A DNA stretch of 64,000 bases, from the NCBI RefSeq assembly GCF_005860805.1, contig NZ_VCEJ01000004.1:1612001-1676000 (forward strand), in the 5' to 3' direction. Every line of letters starts with the position of its first letter. Position 1 is the stretch's first letter. The notes beneath the pieces were generated by a model, which saw only the letters and a list, made by a program, of their open reading frames with translations, was not told where the DNA came from and made no database searches. The stretch comes from Dyadobacter luticola. GTDB taxonomy: Bacteria; Bacteroidota; Bacteroidia; Cytophagales; Spirosomataceae. A program made the translations under genes and the position numbers. Below are positions 44,314 to 52,162 of the stretch, one piece after another.

Positions 44314-44946
44314 TTAGCGTTTTGTGTATAGCTCTAAATGTTTTGGAAAGGTAGCCAAAAAACTTTCAACTGCCCACCATTTGGAAGCCGCCACACGCTG
44401 ACTTGCGGCAGACTGGCTGATCGAAAATTTCTCAGCGATCTGGTTTACATTATAGTTGTTCAGCAATGCGGTAATGACCTCACTTTGAGCAGTCGTCCAG
44501 TTCTCGATCAATGTTTCGAGCAGATCCAGGGTTGCATTCAGTGGCTCTGAAGGCACCGCGAGCGCAATCCCGATCCGCGCTTTTTGTTTGCGAATATTAT
44601 CCGCCAAATGCCCGGATAACCTGAATGCTTCCCCGTCGGAAGTCCCGGCCCGGTCGGTGAGCGATTCAATTTTTCCGATACCGATGGCAATGCGTAAATC
44701 GGTATTCGGTGCATGGCTGCGCATTGCGGCCCTTGCCAGAATGGACACTTTCATGGCTTCCGATGCATTTTTTAAAACGCCCTGAAAACTGTCGCCACGG
44801 TAAATTTCGGGTTTTAGTGCCCATTGAAATGTGGTATGCTGACGCAGGATTTCAAGGGTATTTTCAAGCCATAATGTGGACTCTTCCCTTGAAAAGAGCG
44901 TTGAGTTAACCATATCAGCGGTAATAACTGCCTGGTTCTTTTTCAT
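44314..44946 (-). CDS. SatD-family protein with C-terminal helix-turn-helix
   Basis: 210 residues. The N-terminal part (about 5-130) resembles the SatD family. AVITADMVNST (D11), YRGDSFQGVL (D52), LRIAIGIGKIES and SDGEAFRLSGHLAD have the order of a class III nucleotide-cyclase homology fold. The last 60 residues (about 153-192) hold a helix-turn-helix (VNQIAEKFSISQSAASQRVAASKW). The ATG at 44946 lies 4 bp from the first of four palindromes that fill the upstream gap. The DNA-binding domain and the array suggest autoregulation. Family function is unknown to me. Confidence 0.82.
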   Translation of the reverse strand: MKKNQAVITADMVNSTLFSREESTLWLENTLEILRQHTTFQWALKPEIYRGDSFQGVLKNASEAMKVSILARAAMRSHAPNTDLRIAIGIGKIESLTDRAGTSDGEAFRLSGHLADNIRKQKARIGIALAVPSEPLNATLDLLETLIENWTTAQSEVITALLNNYNVNQIAEKFSISQSAASQRVAASKWWAVESFLATFPKHLELYTKR

Positions 44947-44950
44947 AAAA

Positions 44951-45057
44951 TATAAGCTATTTAACTTATAACTATCAAATATAAGCTAAAAACCTTATAT
45001 CATAAGAATATAAGCTAAAAACCTTATAATTGATTAATATAAGCTAAAAGCCTTATA
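44951..45057. repeat. Array of four 20-bp palindromes at 29-bp period upstream of satD
   Basis: Units at 44951-44970, 44980-44999, 45009-45028 and 45038-45057. Two are identical (TATAAGCTAAAAACCTTATA), one has a single change and the satD-proximal one differs only in its centre. The 9-bp spacers (actatcaaa, tcataagaa, attgattaa) are unrelated. Each unit has TATAAG and CTTATA arms, so half-sites alternate at 14 and 15 bp. Operators covering the satD promoter and leader are the best explanation. Confidence 0.95.
44976..44983 (-). promoter_or_regulatory. Putative satD promoter -7 box inside the repeat array
   Basis: The minus strand reads TATATTTG, an exact TAnnTTTG match, at the edge of the second palindrome. 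The predicted start near 44969 leaves a leader of about 23 nt that is almost wholly palindrome 1. Confidence 0.5.
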
Positions 45058-45062
45058 TTTTT

Positions 45063-45350
45063 TCAAAGAAACGACTGTGCAAGACTTTCCCATTCTTCTT
45101 GTAATGTCCCCTTAAACACCTCTTTACCAGATCTTCTGTACCAGTAACCGGCATTCCAGGTGTCGCCTTCAACGCGGTGTAGGTAGGCGTGTAGATGATC
45201 ATAATCGCGGGTACCTTCGCTGCTTTGGGCAATGTTGTGGGCGGCCTCCCAATTTCCTTTTGCATCATACCAAAGTGCCTCTAAAAGAACAGAAATGCCC
45301 TTTGGCGGCGATGATTGGGCAAGTGATTCTTTAAATTCTTCGTAAGTCAT
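45063..45350 (-). CDS. Small conserved protein of unknown function
   Basis: About 95 residues from the ATG at 45350 (MTYEEFKESLAQSSPPKGIS). The frame is open to 45473, but the longer form would overlap the divergent amidohydrolase gene and adds residues that do not look native. The segment LEALWYDAKGNWEAAHNIAQ ... DYDHLHAYLHRVEGDTWNAGYWYRRSGK has the look of a widespread conserved small protein, but no function is known to me. Its stop is 5 bp from the repeat array, so transcription from it would run through the operators into satD. Confidence 0.8.
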   Translation of the reverse strand: MTYEEFKESLAQSSPPKGISVLLEALWYDAKGNWEAAHNIAQSSEGTRDYDHLHAYLHRVEGDTWNAGYWYRRSGKEVFKGTLQEEWESLAQSFL

Positions 45351-45435
45351 TCGGATTTGAAATAGTGGATGAAGTGTAAAGAAAATGATTTTCCTTGTAT
45401 CTTGTAGGATTGAATTTTCATTAAAATAACAATAT

Positions 45436-48400
45436 ATGTTCAAACAACTATCAACGTTCCTCGCCGCTCTCACCGTCGGTTTATATTGTCACGCGCAGGA
45501 AACATTTCCCCGAAACGGTGCTTACGACGAGCGTCCCGGAAGATATGCTTTTACCAACGCTACCATTGTAGTTGATTCAAAAACGACCATTCCGAACGGC
45601 ACGATGCTGATTGAAAATGGGGTAATTAAAGAAGTTGGCAAGCAGGCGAAAATACCCGCGGGAACCATTGTGGTGGATTTAAAGGGAAAATACATTTACC
45701 CCTCGCTCATCGACCTGGACTCGGATTACGGGATGCCCGAAGTAACCCGGAACAGACCGGGCGGCGGAAGACAAACGCCTCAACTTGAATCGAATAAAAA
45801 AGGTGCGTTTGGCTGGAACCAGGCCGTACAGCCTGAAAATGATGCGAGCCTAATGTTCACGCCGGATGCAAAAAAGGCGGGCGACCTGCGAAAAATTGGC
45901 TTCGGTACGGTGCTGGTTTATTCTCACGATGGCATTGTGCGGGGAAACGGCGCGCTGGTAACATTGACGGACGAAGCTGCAAATAAAGCTTTGCTGAACC
46001 GGAAAGCATCGGCGCATTTTTCTTTCAGCAAAGGCACTTCTTCGCAGACTTACCCTTCGTCGACGATGGGCGTGGTGGCGCTGCTGCGGCAGAATTACTA
46101 TGATGCCGATTGGTATGCGAAAGAAAAAAATAAAGAGGCAAATCTTTCTCTGGACGCATTTAACCAGATCAAAACGCTTCCTTCCATTTTTGAAACCAAT
46201 GATAAATACAGCATTCTTCGCGCCGATAAAATCGGGGATGAGTTTGGTATTCAGTACATTATCCGCGGCGGCGGCGATGAATACCAGCGGATCAAGGAAG
46301 TAAAAGCAACGAAAGCACCGCTGATTTTGCCAATCGTTTTTCCAGATGCTTATGACGTGACCGATCCCTGGGATGCGGACGTGGTAAGTATGGCGCAACT
46401 GAAACATTGGGAGCTCGCACCGAAAAATCCAGCGGAAGTTGCGAAGGCTGAAATTCCTTTTGCATTCACGACGGCTGGTTTAAAAAACAAAGGTGATTTT
46501 TTGAAAAATATTAAAACCGCTATCGAGTACGGTCTGCCAAAAGAAAAGGCACTGGAAGCGCTCACAACATTGCCAGCAAGCCTGATCAAAGCTGAAAATC
46601 AGATCGGTAGCCTCAAAGCCGGGTTGCTTGCAAACTTTATCATTACCTCGGGTGACTTGTTCGGGAAGGATAATGTGATTTATGAAAACTGGGTGCAGGG
46701 AAAGAAATACATCATTGCGCCGCTGAATGTGCCGGATATCAGAGGTACTTATTCTTTGCAGGTGAACAACCAGCCGGGCGGGAAATTGCAGATCACCGGC
46801 TCGCCGGAAAAGCCGGAATACAAGGTTTTGATCCAGGATAGCATTAAGATCACGCCAAAAGTTACGCTCGCCAATGAACTTTTGACGATCTCTTATCAGC
46901 CCGACAAAAAAGCGTCGGGAACGATCAGACTGACCGGCTGGATCGCAGGTAGCGGCCTGGCGGGAGAGGGTGTATTACCCGACGGAACTGTGGTTCCCTG
47001 GGCGGCAACATTGTCTGAAAAATACCAGCAAACAGCAGCTGCGGCAGATACGAGCGCGATCAAGCCCAAAGAAACCGGGCCGATTGTGTATCCTTTTGTG
47101 GGTTTTGGAAATGAAACATTACCGAAAGCTGAAACGGTCCTGATTAAGAATGCGACGGTTTGGACAAACGAAAAAGAAGGTATCCTGCAAAATGCGGATG
47201 TGATTGTTCAGAATGGTAAAATTTCCAAGGTAGGTAAGTCGCTGGCGGCACCTTCGGGCGCGAGGACGATTGATGGTACTGGCAAGCATTTGACCAGCGG
47301 GATCATTGACGAACATTCACACATTGCGCTTTTTACCATTAACGAAGGCGGGCAGACAAGTTCGGCCGAGGTGAGGATGAGTGATGTGATCAATCCGGAC
47401 GATATTAACATTTACCGCCAGCTGGCTGGCGGGGTGACAGCTTCTCAGCTACTGCATGGATCTGCGAATTCGATTGGCGGGCAAAGTGCGATGATCAAGC
47501 TGAAATGGGGAACGAGCCAGTCGGATATGCTGATGCCGGATGTGAAGACGATCAAGTTTGCGCTGGGCGAGAATGTGAAGCAATCGAACTGGGGCGATGT
47601 GCAGCGGGTACGTTTCCCGCAAACGCGGATGGGTGTGGAGCAGGTTTATTTTGATCATTTTATCCGCGCCAAAGAATATGCCGCCAGCTGGAAAACTTAT
47701 AATGCTAGTTCGAAAAAGCAATCATTGACTGCGCCAAGACGCGACATTGAGCTGGATGCGCTGGCAGAAATCCTGGCGAACGAAAGGTTTATCACCTGCC
47801 ACTCTTACGTGCAGTCGGAGATCAATATGCTGATGCATGTGGCCGACTCGCTGAAATTTAAAATCAATACATTTACCCACATTCTGGAAGGCTACAAATT
47901 GGCCGATGGCATGGCGAAACGCGGTATCGGCGGCTCGACATTCGCCGACTGGTGGGCTTATAAAATGGAAGTAAAAGAGGCAATTCCTTACAACGCAGCC
48001 CTAATGTATCATGAAGGTGTGACGGTGGCGATCAACTCGGACGATGCGGAAATGGCGCGCCGGCTAAACCAGGAAGCTGCCAAAACCGTGGAGTACGGCG
48101 GTGTGCCTGAGGAAGATGCCTGGAAAATGGTGACCTTGAATCCTGCGAAACTGCTACATCTGGAAAATCGGATGGGCAGTGTGAAAGCCGGAAAAGATGC
48201 GGATCTGGTACTCTGGAACGCGCACCCGCTGTCGGTGTACGCGCGACCTGAGTTCACGATGATCGAGGGTACCATGTATTTTGATCGGAAAAAAGACGAG
48301 GAAAAGCAAAAAACGATGCTGGTGGAAAGGGAGCGACTGATCCAGAAAATGATCGGGGACAAAAGCGAAGGCAAGCCGACGCAAAAACCGCAGGCCTCGC

Positions 48401-48456
48401 AGCCTAAAATGTGGCATTGCGAAGACGTGGCGGGTATGGATACCGAGCTCCGGTAG
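45436..48456 (+). CDS. Large secreted amidohydrolase with duplicated halves, first half degenerate
   Basis: 1006 residues with a signal peptide ending in CHAQ. Two amidohydrolase-like regions are joined. The first (about 40-430) has the small beta domain and a PGLIDxHxH-equivalent that reads PSLIDLDSDYG, so the metal site is lost. The second (about 565-980) keeps GIIDEHSHI (H627, H629), ITCHSY (about 788), FTHILEG and INSDDAEMARR (about 867), the full metallo-hydrolase set of imidazolonepropionase-like enzymes. It probably acts in the periplasm on an unknown amide or ester. The next gene, 30 bp on, is related. Confidence 0.88.
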   Translation: MFKQLSTFLAALTVGLYCHAQETFPRNGAYDERPGRYAFTNATIVVDSKTTIPNGTMLIENGVIKEVGKQAKIPAGTIVVDLKGKYIYPSLIDLDSDYGMPEVTRNRPGGGRQTPQLESNKKGAFGWNQAVQPENDASLMFTPDAKKAGDLRKIGFGTVLVYSHDGIVRGNGALVTLTDEAANKALLNRKASAHFSFSKGTSSQTYPSSTMGVVALLRQNYYDADWYAKEKNKEANLSLDAFNQIKTLPSIFETNDKYSILRADKIGDEFGIQYIIRGGGDEYQRIKEVKATKAPLILPIVFPDAYDVTDPWDADVVSMAQLKHWELAPKNPAEVAKAEIPFAFTTAGLKNKGDFLKNIKTAIEYGLPKEKALEALTTLPASLIKAENQIGSLKAGLLANFIITSGDLFGKDNVIYENWVQGKKYIIAPLNVPDIRGTYSLQVNNQPGGKLQITGSPEKPEYKVLIQDSIKITPKVTLANELLTISYQPDKKASGTIRLTGWIAGSGLAGEGVLPDGTVVPWAATLSEKYQQTAAAADTSAIKPKETGPIVYPFVGFGNETLPKAETVLIKNATVWTNEKEGILQNADVIVQNGKISKVGKSLAAPSGARTIDGTGKHLTSGIIDEHSHIALFTINEGGQTSSAEVRMSDVINPDDINIYRQLAGGVTASQLLHGSANSIGGQSAMIKLKWGTSQSDMLMPDVKTIKFALGENVKQSNWGDVQRVRFPQTRMGVEQVYFDHFIRAKEYAASWKTYNASSKKQSLTAPRRDIELDALAEILANERFITCHSYVQSEINMLMHVADSLKFKINTFTHILEGYKLADGMAKRGIGGSTFADWWAYKMEVKEAIPYNAALMYHEGVTVAINSDDAEMARRLNQEAAKTVEYGGVPEEDAWKMVTLNPAKLLHLENRMGSVKAGKDADLVLWNAHPLSVYARPEFTMIEGTMYFDRKKDEEKQKTMLVERERLIQKMIGDKSEGKPTQKPQASQPKMWHCEDVAGMDTELR

Positions 48457-48486
48457 TTTTTCTTTCCAAAACATTCAAAGTTTATC

Positions 48487-49809
48487 ATGAAAAATCAAAA
48501 CACAATTCCCGCGCTGGCCATCGCATTTTCGCTGGCGGCGGGTATATTTTCCAAAACACAAGCGCAAAATCCAGCGCCAAGTCTGCCGCAAAGCAAGCCG
48601 GTGGTCATGACGGGCGCTACCATCCACGTCGGGAATGGGCAGGTGATCCAGAATGGTGTGATTGCATTTGATAAGGGTATAATCACCGAAATCAGTGCGG
48701 CCGGCTCGGTTTCGAATGTGACGGGCGCAGAGACGATTGACGCGAAGGGCAAGCACATTTATCCGGGTATTATTTCGCTGAATACGACAGTTGGCTTGCA
48801 GGAAGTGGCGTCGGTCCGAGCCACATTGGATTTTCAGGAAGTAGGGGAGATCAATCCGCATGTCCGCGCGCTGGTCGCTTATAATTCTGATTCTGAGGTA
48901 ATACCAACATTGAGAGGTAATGGTATCCTGCTTTCGCAGGCGGTACCGCAGGGCGGGCTTATTTCCGGATCGTCGTCGGTTTTTTACAGTGATGGCTGGA
49001 ACTGGGAAGATGCGGTTTTGAAAAAGGACGATGGTATCTGGCTCAGCTGGCCGCCGTTTTTGGCAAGTACCTTCAATAATGAGGATTTTACGGTTTCTGT
49101 TAAAAGAAATGAGAAGCGCCAGGAAGCGATCGATATGATCAAGGCTACATTGGCAGATGCGAAAAATTATGGTGAAACTGCTTCGCCCAATCCGGTTAAT
49201 CTCCGTCTGGCGGCTATGAAGCCACTTTTTGATGGTTCTGCGAATCTGTACGTCCGGGCAGATTATGCCAAGGATATTGTGGAAGCGATTAAGCTGGCGA
49301 AAGAAACGGGGGTGAAAAAGCTGGTGATTGTCGGTGGAAATGAATCTTTCAAAGTCGCTGCATTTTTGAAGGAAAACCAGGTGCCGGTAGTATTGAACCC
49401 TACGCACCGCCTGCCTGACCGCGTTGACGAGAATGTATATTTGCCGTACGAGTTACCCGGACTTTTACACAAAGCAGGCGTAAAAGTGGCGATCACTTAC
49501 TCCGATGAATGGTGGCGTACACGTAATTTGGCGTTTCTAGCAGGTACTTCATCCGGTTTTGGAAATGTTACCCCGGAAGAAGCATTGCAGTTTATCACCA
49601 AGAATGCCTCCGAAATTATCGGTGCAGAACGGCTAGTAGGCACATTGGAAAAAGGCAAACATGCCTCTTTCCTGGTGGCCGACGGTGATGTGCTGGATAT
49701 GCGGGGTAATGTGATCAAAACCGTGTATATCAAGGGCTCAAAAGTGAACCTGGATGATAAGCAAAAACGGCTTTACGAAAAGTATAAGGAGAAGTACGGG
49801 ACGAAGTAA
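48487..49809 (+). CDS. Secreted amidohydrolase-like protein lacking the metal-binding HxH motif
   Basis: 440 residues with a signal peptide ending in TQAQ. It has the amidohydrolase framework: TIHVGNGQVIQNGVIAFDKG at the start and a final composite domain (LEKGKHASFLVADGDVLDM). The usual PGxIDxHxH reads YPGIISLNTTVG, so two metal ligands are missing. The later VAITYSDEWW keeps an acidic residue. A catalytic role is doubtful; it may be a partner of the 1006-residue protein encoded 30 bp upstream, with which it is clearly co-transcribed. Confidence 0.87.
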   Translation: MKNQNTIPALAIAFSLAAGIFSKTQAQNPAPSLPQSKPVVMTGATIHVGNGQVIQNGVIAFDKGIITEISAAGSVSNVTGAETIDAKGKHIYPGIISLNTTVGLQEVASVRATLDFQEVGEINPHVRALVAYNSDSEVIPTLRGNGILLSQAVPQGGLISGSSSVFYSDGWNWEDAVLKKDDGIWLSWPPFLASTFNNEDFTVSVKRNEKRQEAIDMIKATLADAKNYGETASPNPVNLRLAAMKPLFDGSANLYVRADYAKDIVEAIKLAKETGVKKLVIVGGNESFKVAAFLKENQVPVVLNPTHRLPDRVDENVYLPYELPGLLHKAGVKVAITYSDEWWRTRNLAFLAGTSSGFGNVTPEEALQFITKNASEIIGAERLVGTLEKGKHASFLVADGDVLDMRGNVIKTVYIKGSKVNLDDKQKRLYEKYKEKYGTK

Positions 49810-49815
49810 CCGGTC

Positions 49816-50655
49816 TTAGTCCTCTCCAATCAAATAAATCCCATCGGTGGCAATTCGTATAAGCCCTTGCTTGTACAAGCCGCCGATGGCTTTTTTGTAT
49901 ACTTTTTTACTGATCTGGAATTTCTTGTAAATGTCTTCCGGCGAACTGCTGTCGGAAAGATTCAGAAAACCATTTTCCTTTTTTAATACCTCCAAAACCA
50001 GCAGCGACGTGGGCTCAATTTGCTCTGCGCTGCCTTTTTGCAAGCTGATATCCAGCCGGTTGTCTTCCCGGATTTTTTTCACATAACCTGTCAGCGAATC
50101 GCCCACTTCCAGGTCGCGGAAAACTTCGTTGGCGTAGATAAGTCCTTTATGGTATTGATTGACGACGGTATTGAAACCCAGATCCGTTTTTTGATAAACC
50201 AGGAGCTCTACCTGATCGCCTTCCTTCACGGTTAGCCGCTCATTTTCAAGGAATTTATCAATTTTGGCGGAAGCCAGCAGCCGGGAGGTTTTTTGATCAA
50301 GATAAAGAAAAACAACATAGCGCTCCCCGATTTCCATCGTCTTGCTTTGCTCACGGAACGGCACAAAAAGGTCTTTTATGAGCCCCCAATCCATAAATGC
50401 GCCGTACTCGGAAACATCCTTTACTTCCAGGAATGCAAATTCGTTGCGGACGATCTTCGGCGTCTCGGTTGTAGCGACGGGGCGGTCTTCGGAATCGAGG
50501 TAAACAAAAACCCTTATGTTGTCGCCCACCTGCATTTCGTCGGTGAGATATTGGTTCGGCAGGAGCACTTCTTCACCTTCCACGTCGCTTAGGAACATGC
50601 CCACGCTGGTTACCCGCTCGATCGTCAGGTTATTGTATTTTCCTATAAAAAGCAT
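49816..50655 (-). CDS. CvfB-type S1 RNA-binding protein
   Basis: 279 residues. Three S1-like beta-barrel units are visible: VTSVGMFLSDVEGEEVLLPNQY near the start, VKDVSEYGAFMDWGLIKDLFVPFREQ in the middle, and a later unit (LIYANEVFRDLEVGDSLTGYVKKIRED). A C-terminal winged helix (PEDIYKKFQISKKVYKKAIGGLYKQGLI) follows. This is the CvfB/YitL layout, an RNA-binding regulator that affects virulence in Staphylococcus. Its target here is unknown. It is convergent with the amidohydrolase gene with a 6-bp gap. Confidence 0.88.
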   Translation of the reverse strand: MLFIGKYNNLTIERVTSVGMFLSDVEGEEVLLPNQYLTDEMQVGDNIRVFVYLDSEDRPVATTETPKIVRNEFAFLEVKDVSEYGAFMDWGLIKDLFVPFREQSKTMEIGERYVVFLYLDQKTSRLLASAKIDKFLENERLTVKEGDQVELLVYQKTDLGFNTVVNQYHKGLIYANEVFRDLEVGDSLTGYVKKIREDNRLDISLQKGSAEQIEPTSLLVLEVLKKENGFLNLSDSSSPEDIYKKFQISKKVYKKAIGGLYKQGLIRIATDGIYLIGED

Positions 50656-50736
50656 GCTGTTGTGTCAAAATTATCCGGCAAAGGTAACGTTTTCGGCAAG
50701 ACCGGCGGCTATCCGGCAGCATTCAGGCACAAAACA

Positions 50737-50765
50737 AAAACGCCGGTCGTGAAGGCCAGCGTTTT
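50737..50765 (-). terminator. Hairpin terminator of the efflux operon
   Basis: Outer arms AAAACGC and GCGTTTT pair perfectly and a further four pairs (GGTC with GGCC) lie inside after one mismatch. It is 20 bp beyond the tolC-like stop on the minus strand. Confidence 0.65.
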
Positions 50766-50784
50766 AACATATCTTAAAGTAAGG

Positions 50785-52110
50785 TTACTGTAATGTGTTG
50801 CTCAGGCGTTTCAGTTCAATTTCCGCAGCTTTGGCGGCATAATTGAGGTTGATCATCCGGTAGCCTGCATCTTCAAAACTTCTTTGCGCCTCACGCACAT
50901 CAATGATCGTCGCCTGGATCAGCTGGAAACGTTGTAATGTTAAATCAAGAAGCTGCTTGCTTAATGCAAAGTTTCTCTTCTGTGTTTCAAGCTGTTGCAG
51001 GGAACTCAGGTAGGTTTCGTACATTTTCACGACACCCGCATTGTAGTCGCGCAAAACCATGTTACGCTGTAGGGTTGCGTTTGTCGTATTGATTTCGGCG
51101 ACCTGTTTTTGCCTTTTATAAGCCGAACCATTATAAATCGGCACTACCAACGTTAACCCAGCATTCGGACCTACCGACCGGTTCAAAAGCGTCAAACCCG
51201 CTGCTACCTGGTTTCTGGAATAGTTGTAGGAAGTGTTGAGCCTCACCGTCGGGTAGCGCAGTGCAGCAGTTTCCCTCACAATCAGCTCATTAATTTTGAT
51301 CTGGTGATCCGCTGCCTTCACATCCGCATTCAGGGTAAGTCGTTCCAGAATAGTTTGAAGCTGCAAATTGTTGTCAACCGTGATCGTATCCCGGATCGTC
51401 ACAGCCGATTTCGGGTCCAGTGTCAGAACCCGAAGCAACTCTGCTTTGGCCACCTGCGCCACCATCATTTGATCTTGCAGGGTCTGGTTCAATGTGTTCA
51501 GGTCAATTTCGGCTTGAAAAATATCCGCATTATTGGCCATACCCGCCTCTTTACGTACCTGCAAAATTTCAAGACGTTTTTCGGATGCTTGTATGGAAGC
51601 CCTTAATGTATTGAGATAACTTAGCTGGCGAACTACATCGTAGTAGCTCGTCATCACCAAGGCTATGGTATTCTGAACCTGAGAGTTAAGTACTTCAACA
51701 CTTTGAAATTGCTGCTCTGCCAGCCTTTTTTTCGTAGAAACCACCCTTTTTCCATTATAAAGCAGCAGCCCGACGGTCAGGTTGGCCTGTGTGTTATTAC
51801 CCGCCGCAGCATTCCGGTTAATCACCGTACCATCATTCAGTCGCTGGTTTACCTGTGTAACCTGCTCGGTGTTGGAAGCATTTGCGGCCACTACCGGCAA
51901 GCCGCCGGCGACGCCATAGTTATTCAAAATGGTGTTGGATTCAACATTGTTCTTTGCAATTTCTATTTCATAGCTATTCTTTAATGCAGTGGCAATGGCA
52001 TTGTCTAATGTAAGCGCAAGCGTGTCAGGCGCCTGATAACCAAAGGATTTGCCACAAAGCAATAAGAGAAATAGCAGTGTATTGTTTTTAAAGATTGCGA
52101 ACAGGTTCAT
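50785..52110 (-). CDS. TolC-family outer membrane efflux protein
   Basis: 441 residues with a signal peptide (about residues 1-25). Long helical, Gln/Asn/Leu-rich stretches alternate with beta segments in two repeats (LDNAIATALKNSYEIEIAKNN and the later LTLDPKSAV...LERLTLNADVKAADHQI). This is the OEP fold forming the outer-membrane channel. It is the last gene of an RND efflux operon with the transporter (52 bp upstream) and adaptor. The substrate is unknown. Confidence 0.92.
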   Translation of the reverse strand: MNLFAIFKNNTLLFLLLLCGKSFGYQAPDTLALTLDNAIATALKNSYEIEIAKNNVESNTILNNYGVAGGLPVVAANASNTEQVTQVNQRLNDGTVINRNAAAGNNTQANLTVGLLLYNGKRVVSTKKRLAEQQFQSVEVLNSQVQNTIALVMTSYYDVVRQLSYLNTLRASIQASEKRLEILQVRKEAGMANNADIFQAEIDLNTLNQTLQDQMMVAQVAKAELLRVLTLDPKSAVTIRDTITVDNNLQLQTILERLTLNADVKAADHQIKINELIVRETAALRYPTVRLNTSYNYSRNQVAAGLTLLNRSVGPNAGLTLVVPIYNGSAYKRQKQVAEINTTNATLQRNMVLRDYNAGVVKMYETYLSSLQQLETQKRNFALSKQLLDLTLQRFQLIQATIIDVREAQRSFEDAGYRMINLNYAAKAAEIELKRLSNTLQ

Positions 52111-52162
52111 GCAAAAACAAATGTTGATTAATGGTTCAGGGCGAACTCGAAAGTCGGATGTA

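Noticed and set aside
44951..45057. CRISPR-like repeat-spacer pattern
   Set aside because: Repeats of 20 bp with spacers of only 9 bp, four units, no cas genes nearby, and a palindromic unit placed over a promoter. Operators fit better.
45351..45473. N-terminal extension of the small protein upstream of satD
   Set aside because: It would run into the start of the divergent amidohydrolase gene, and the internal ATG at 45350 begins the conserved part.
48475..49407. 310-codon open frame on the minus strand opposite the second amidohydrolase
   Set aside because: It lies wholly opposite a gene with signal peptide and family match, has arginine/cysteine/isoleucine-rich composition without domains, and no start context.
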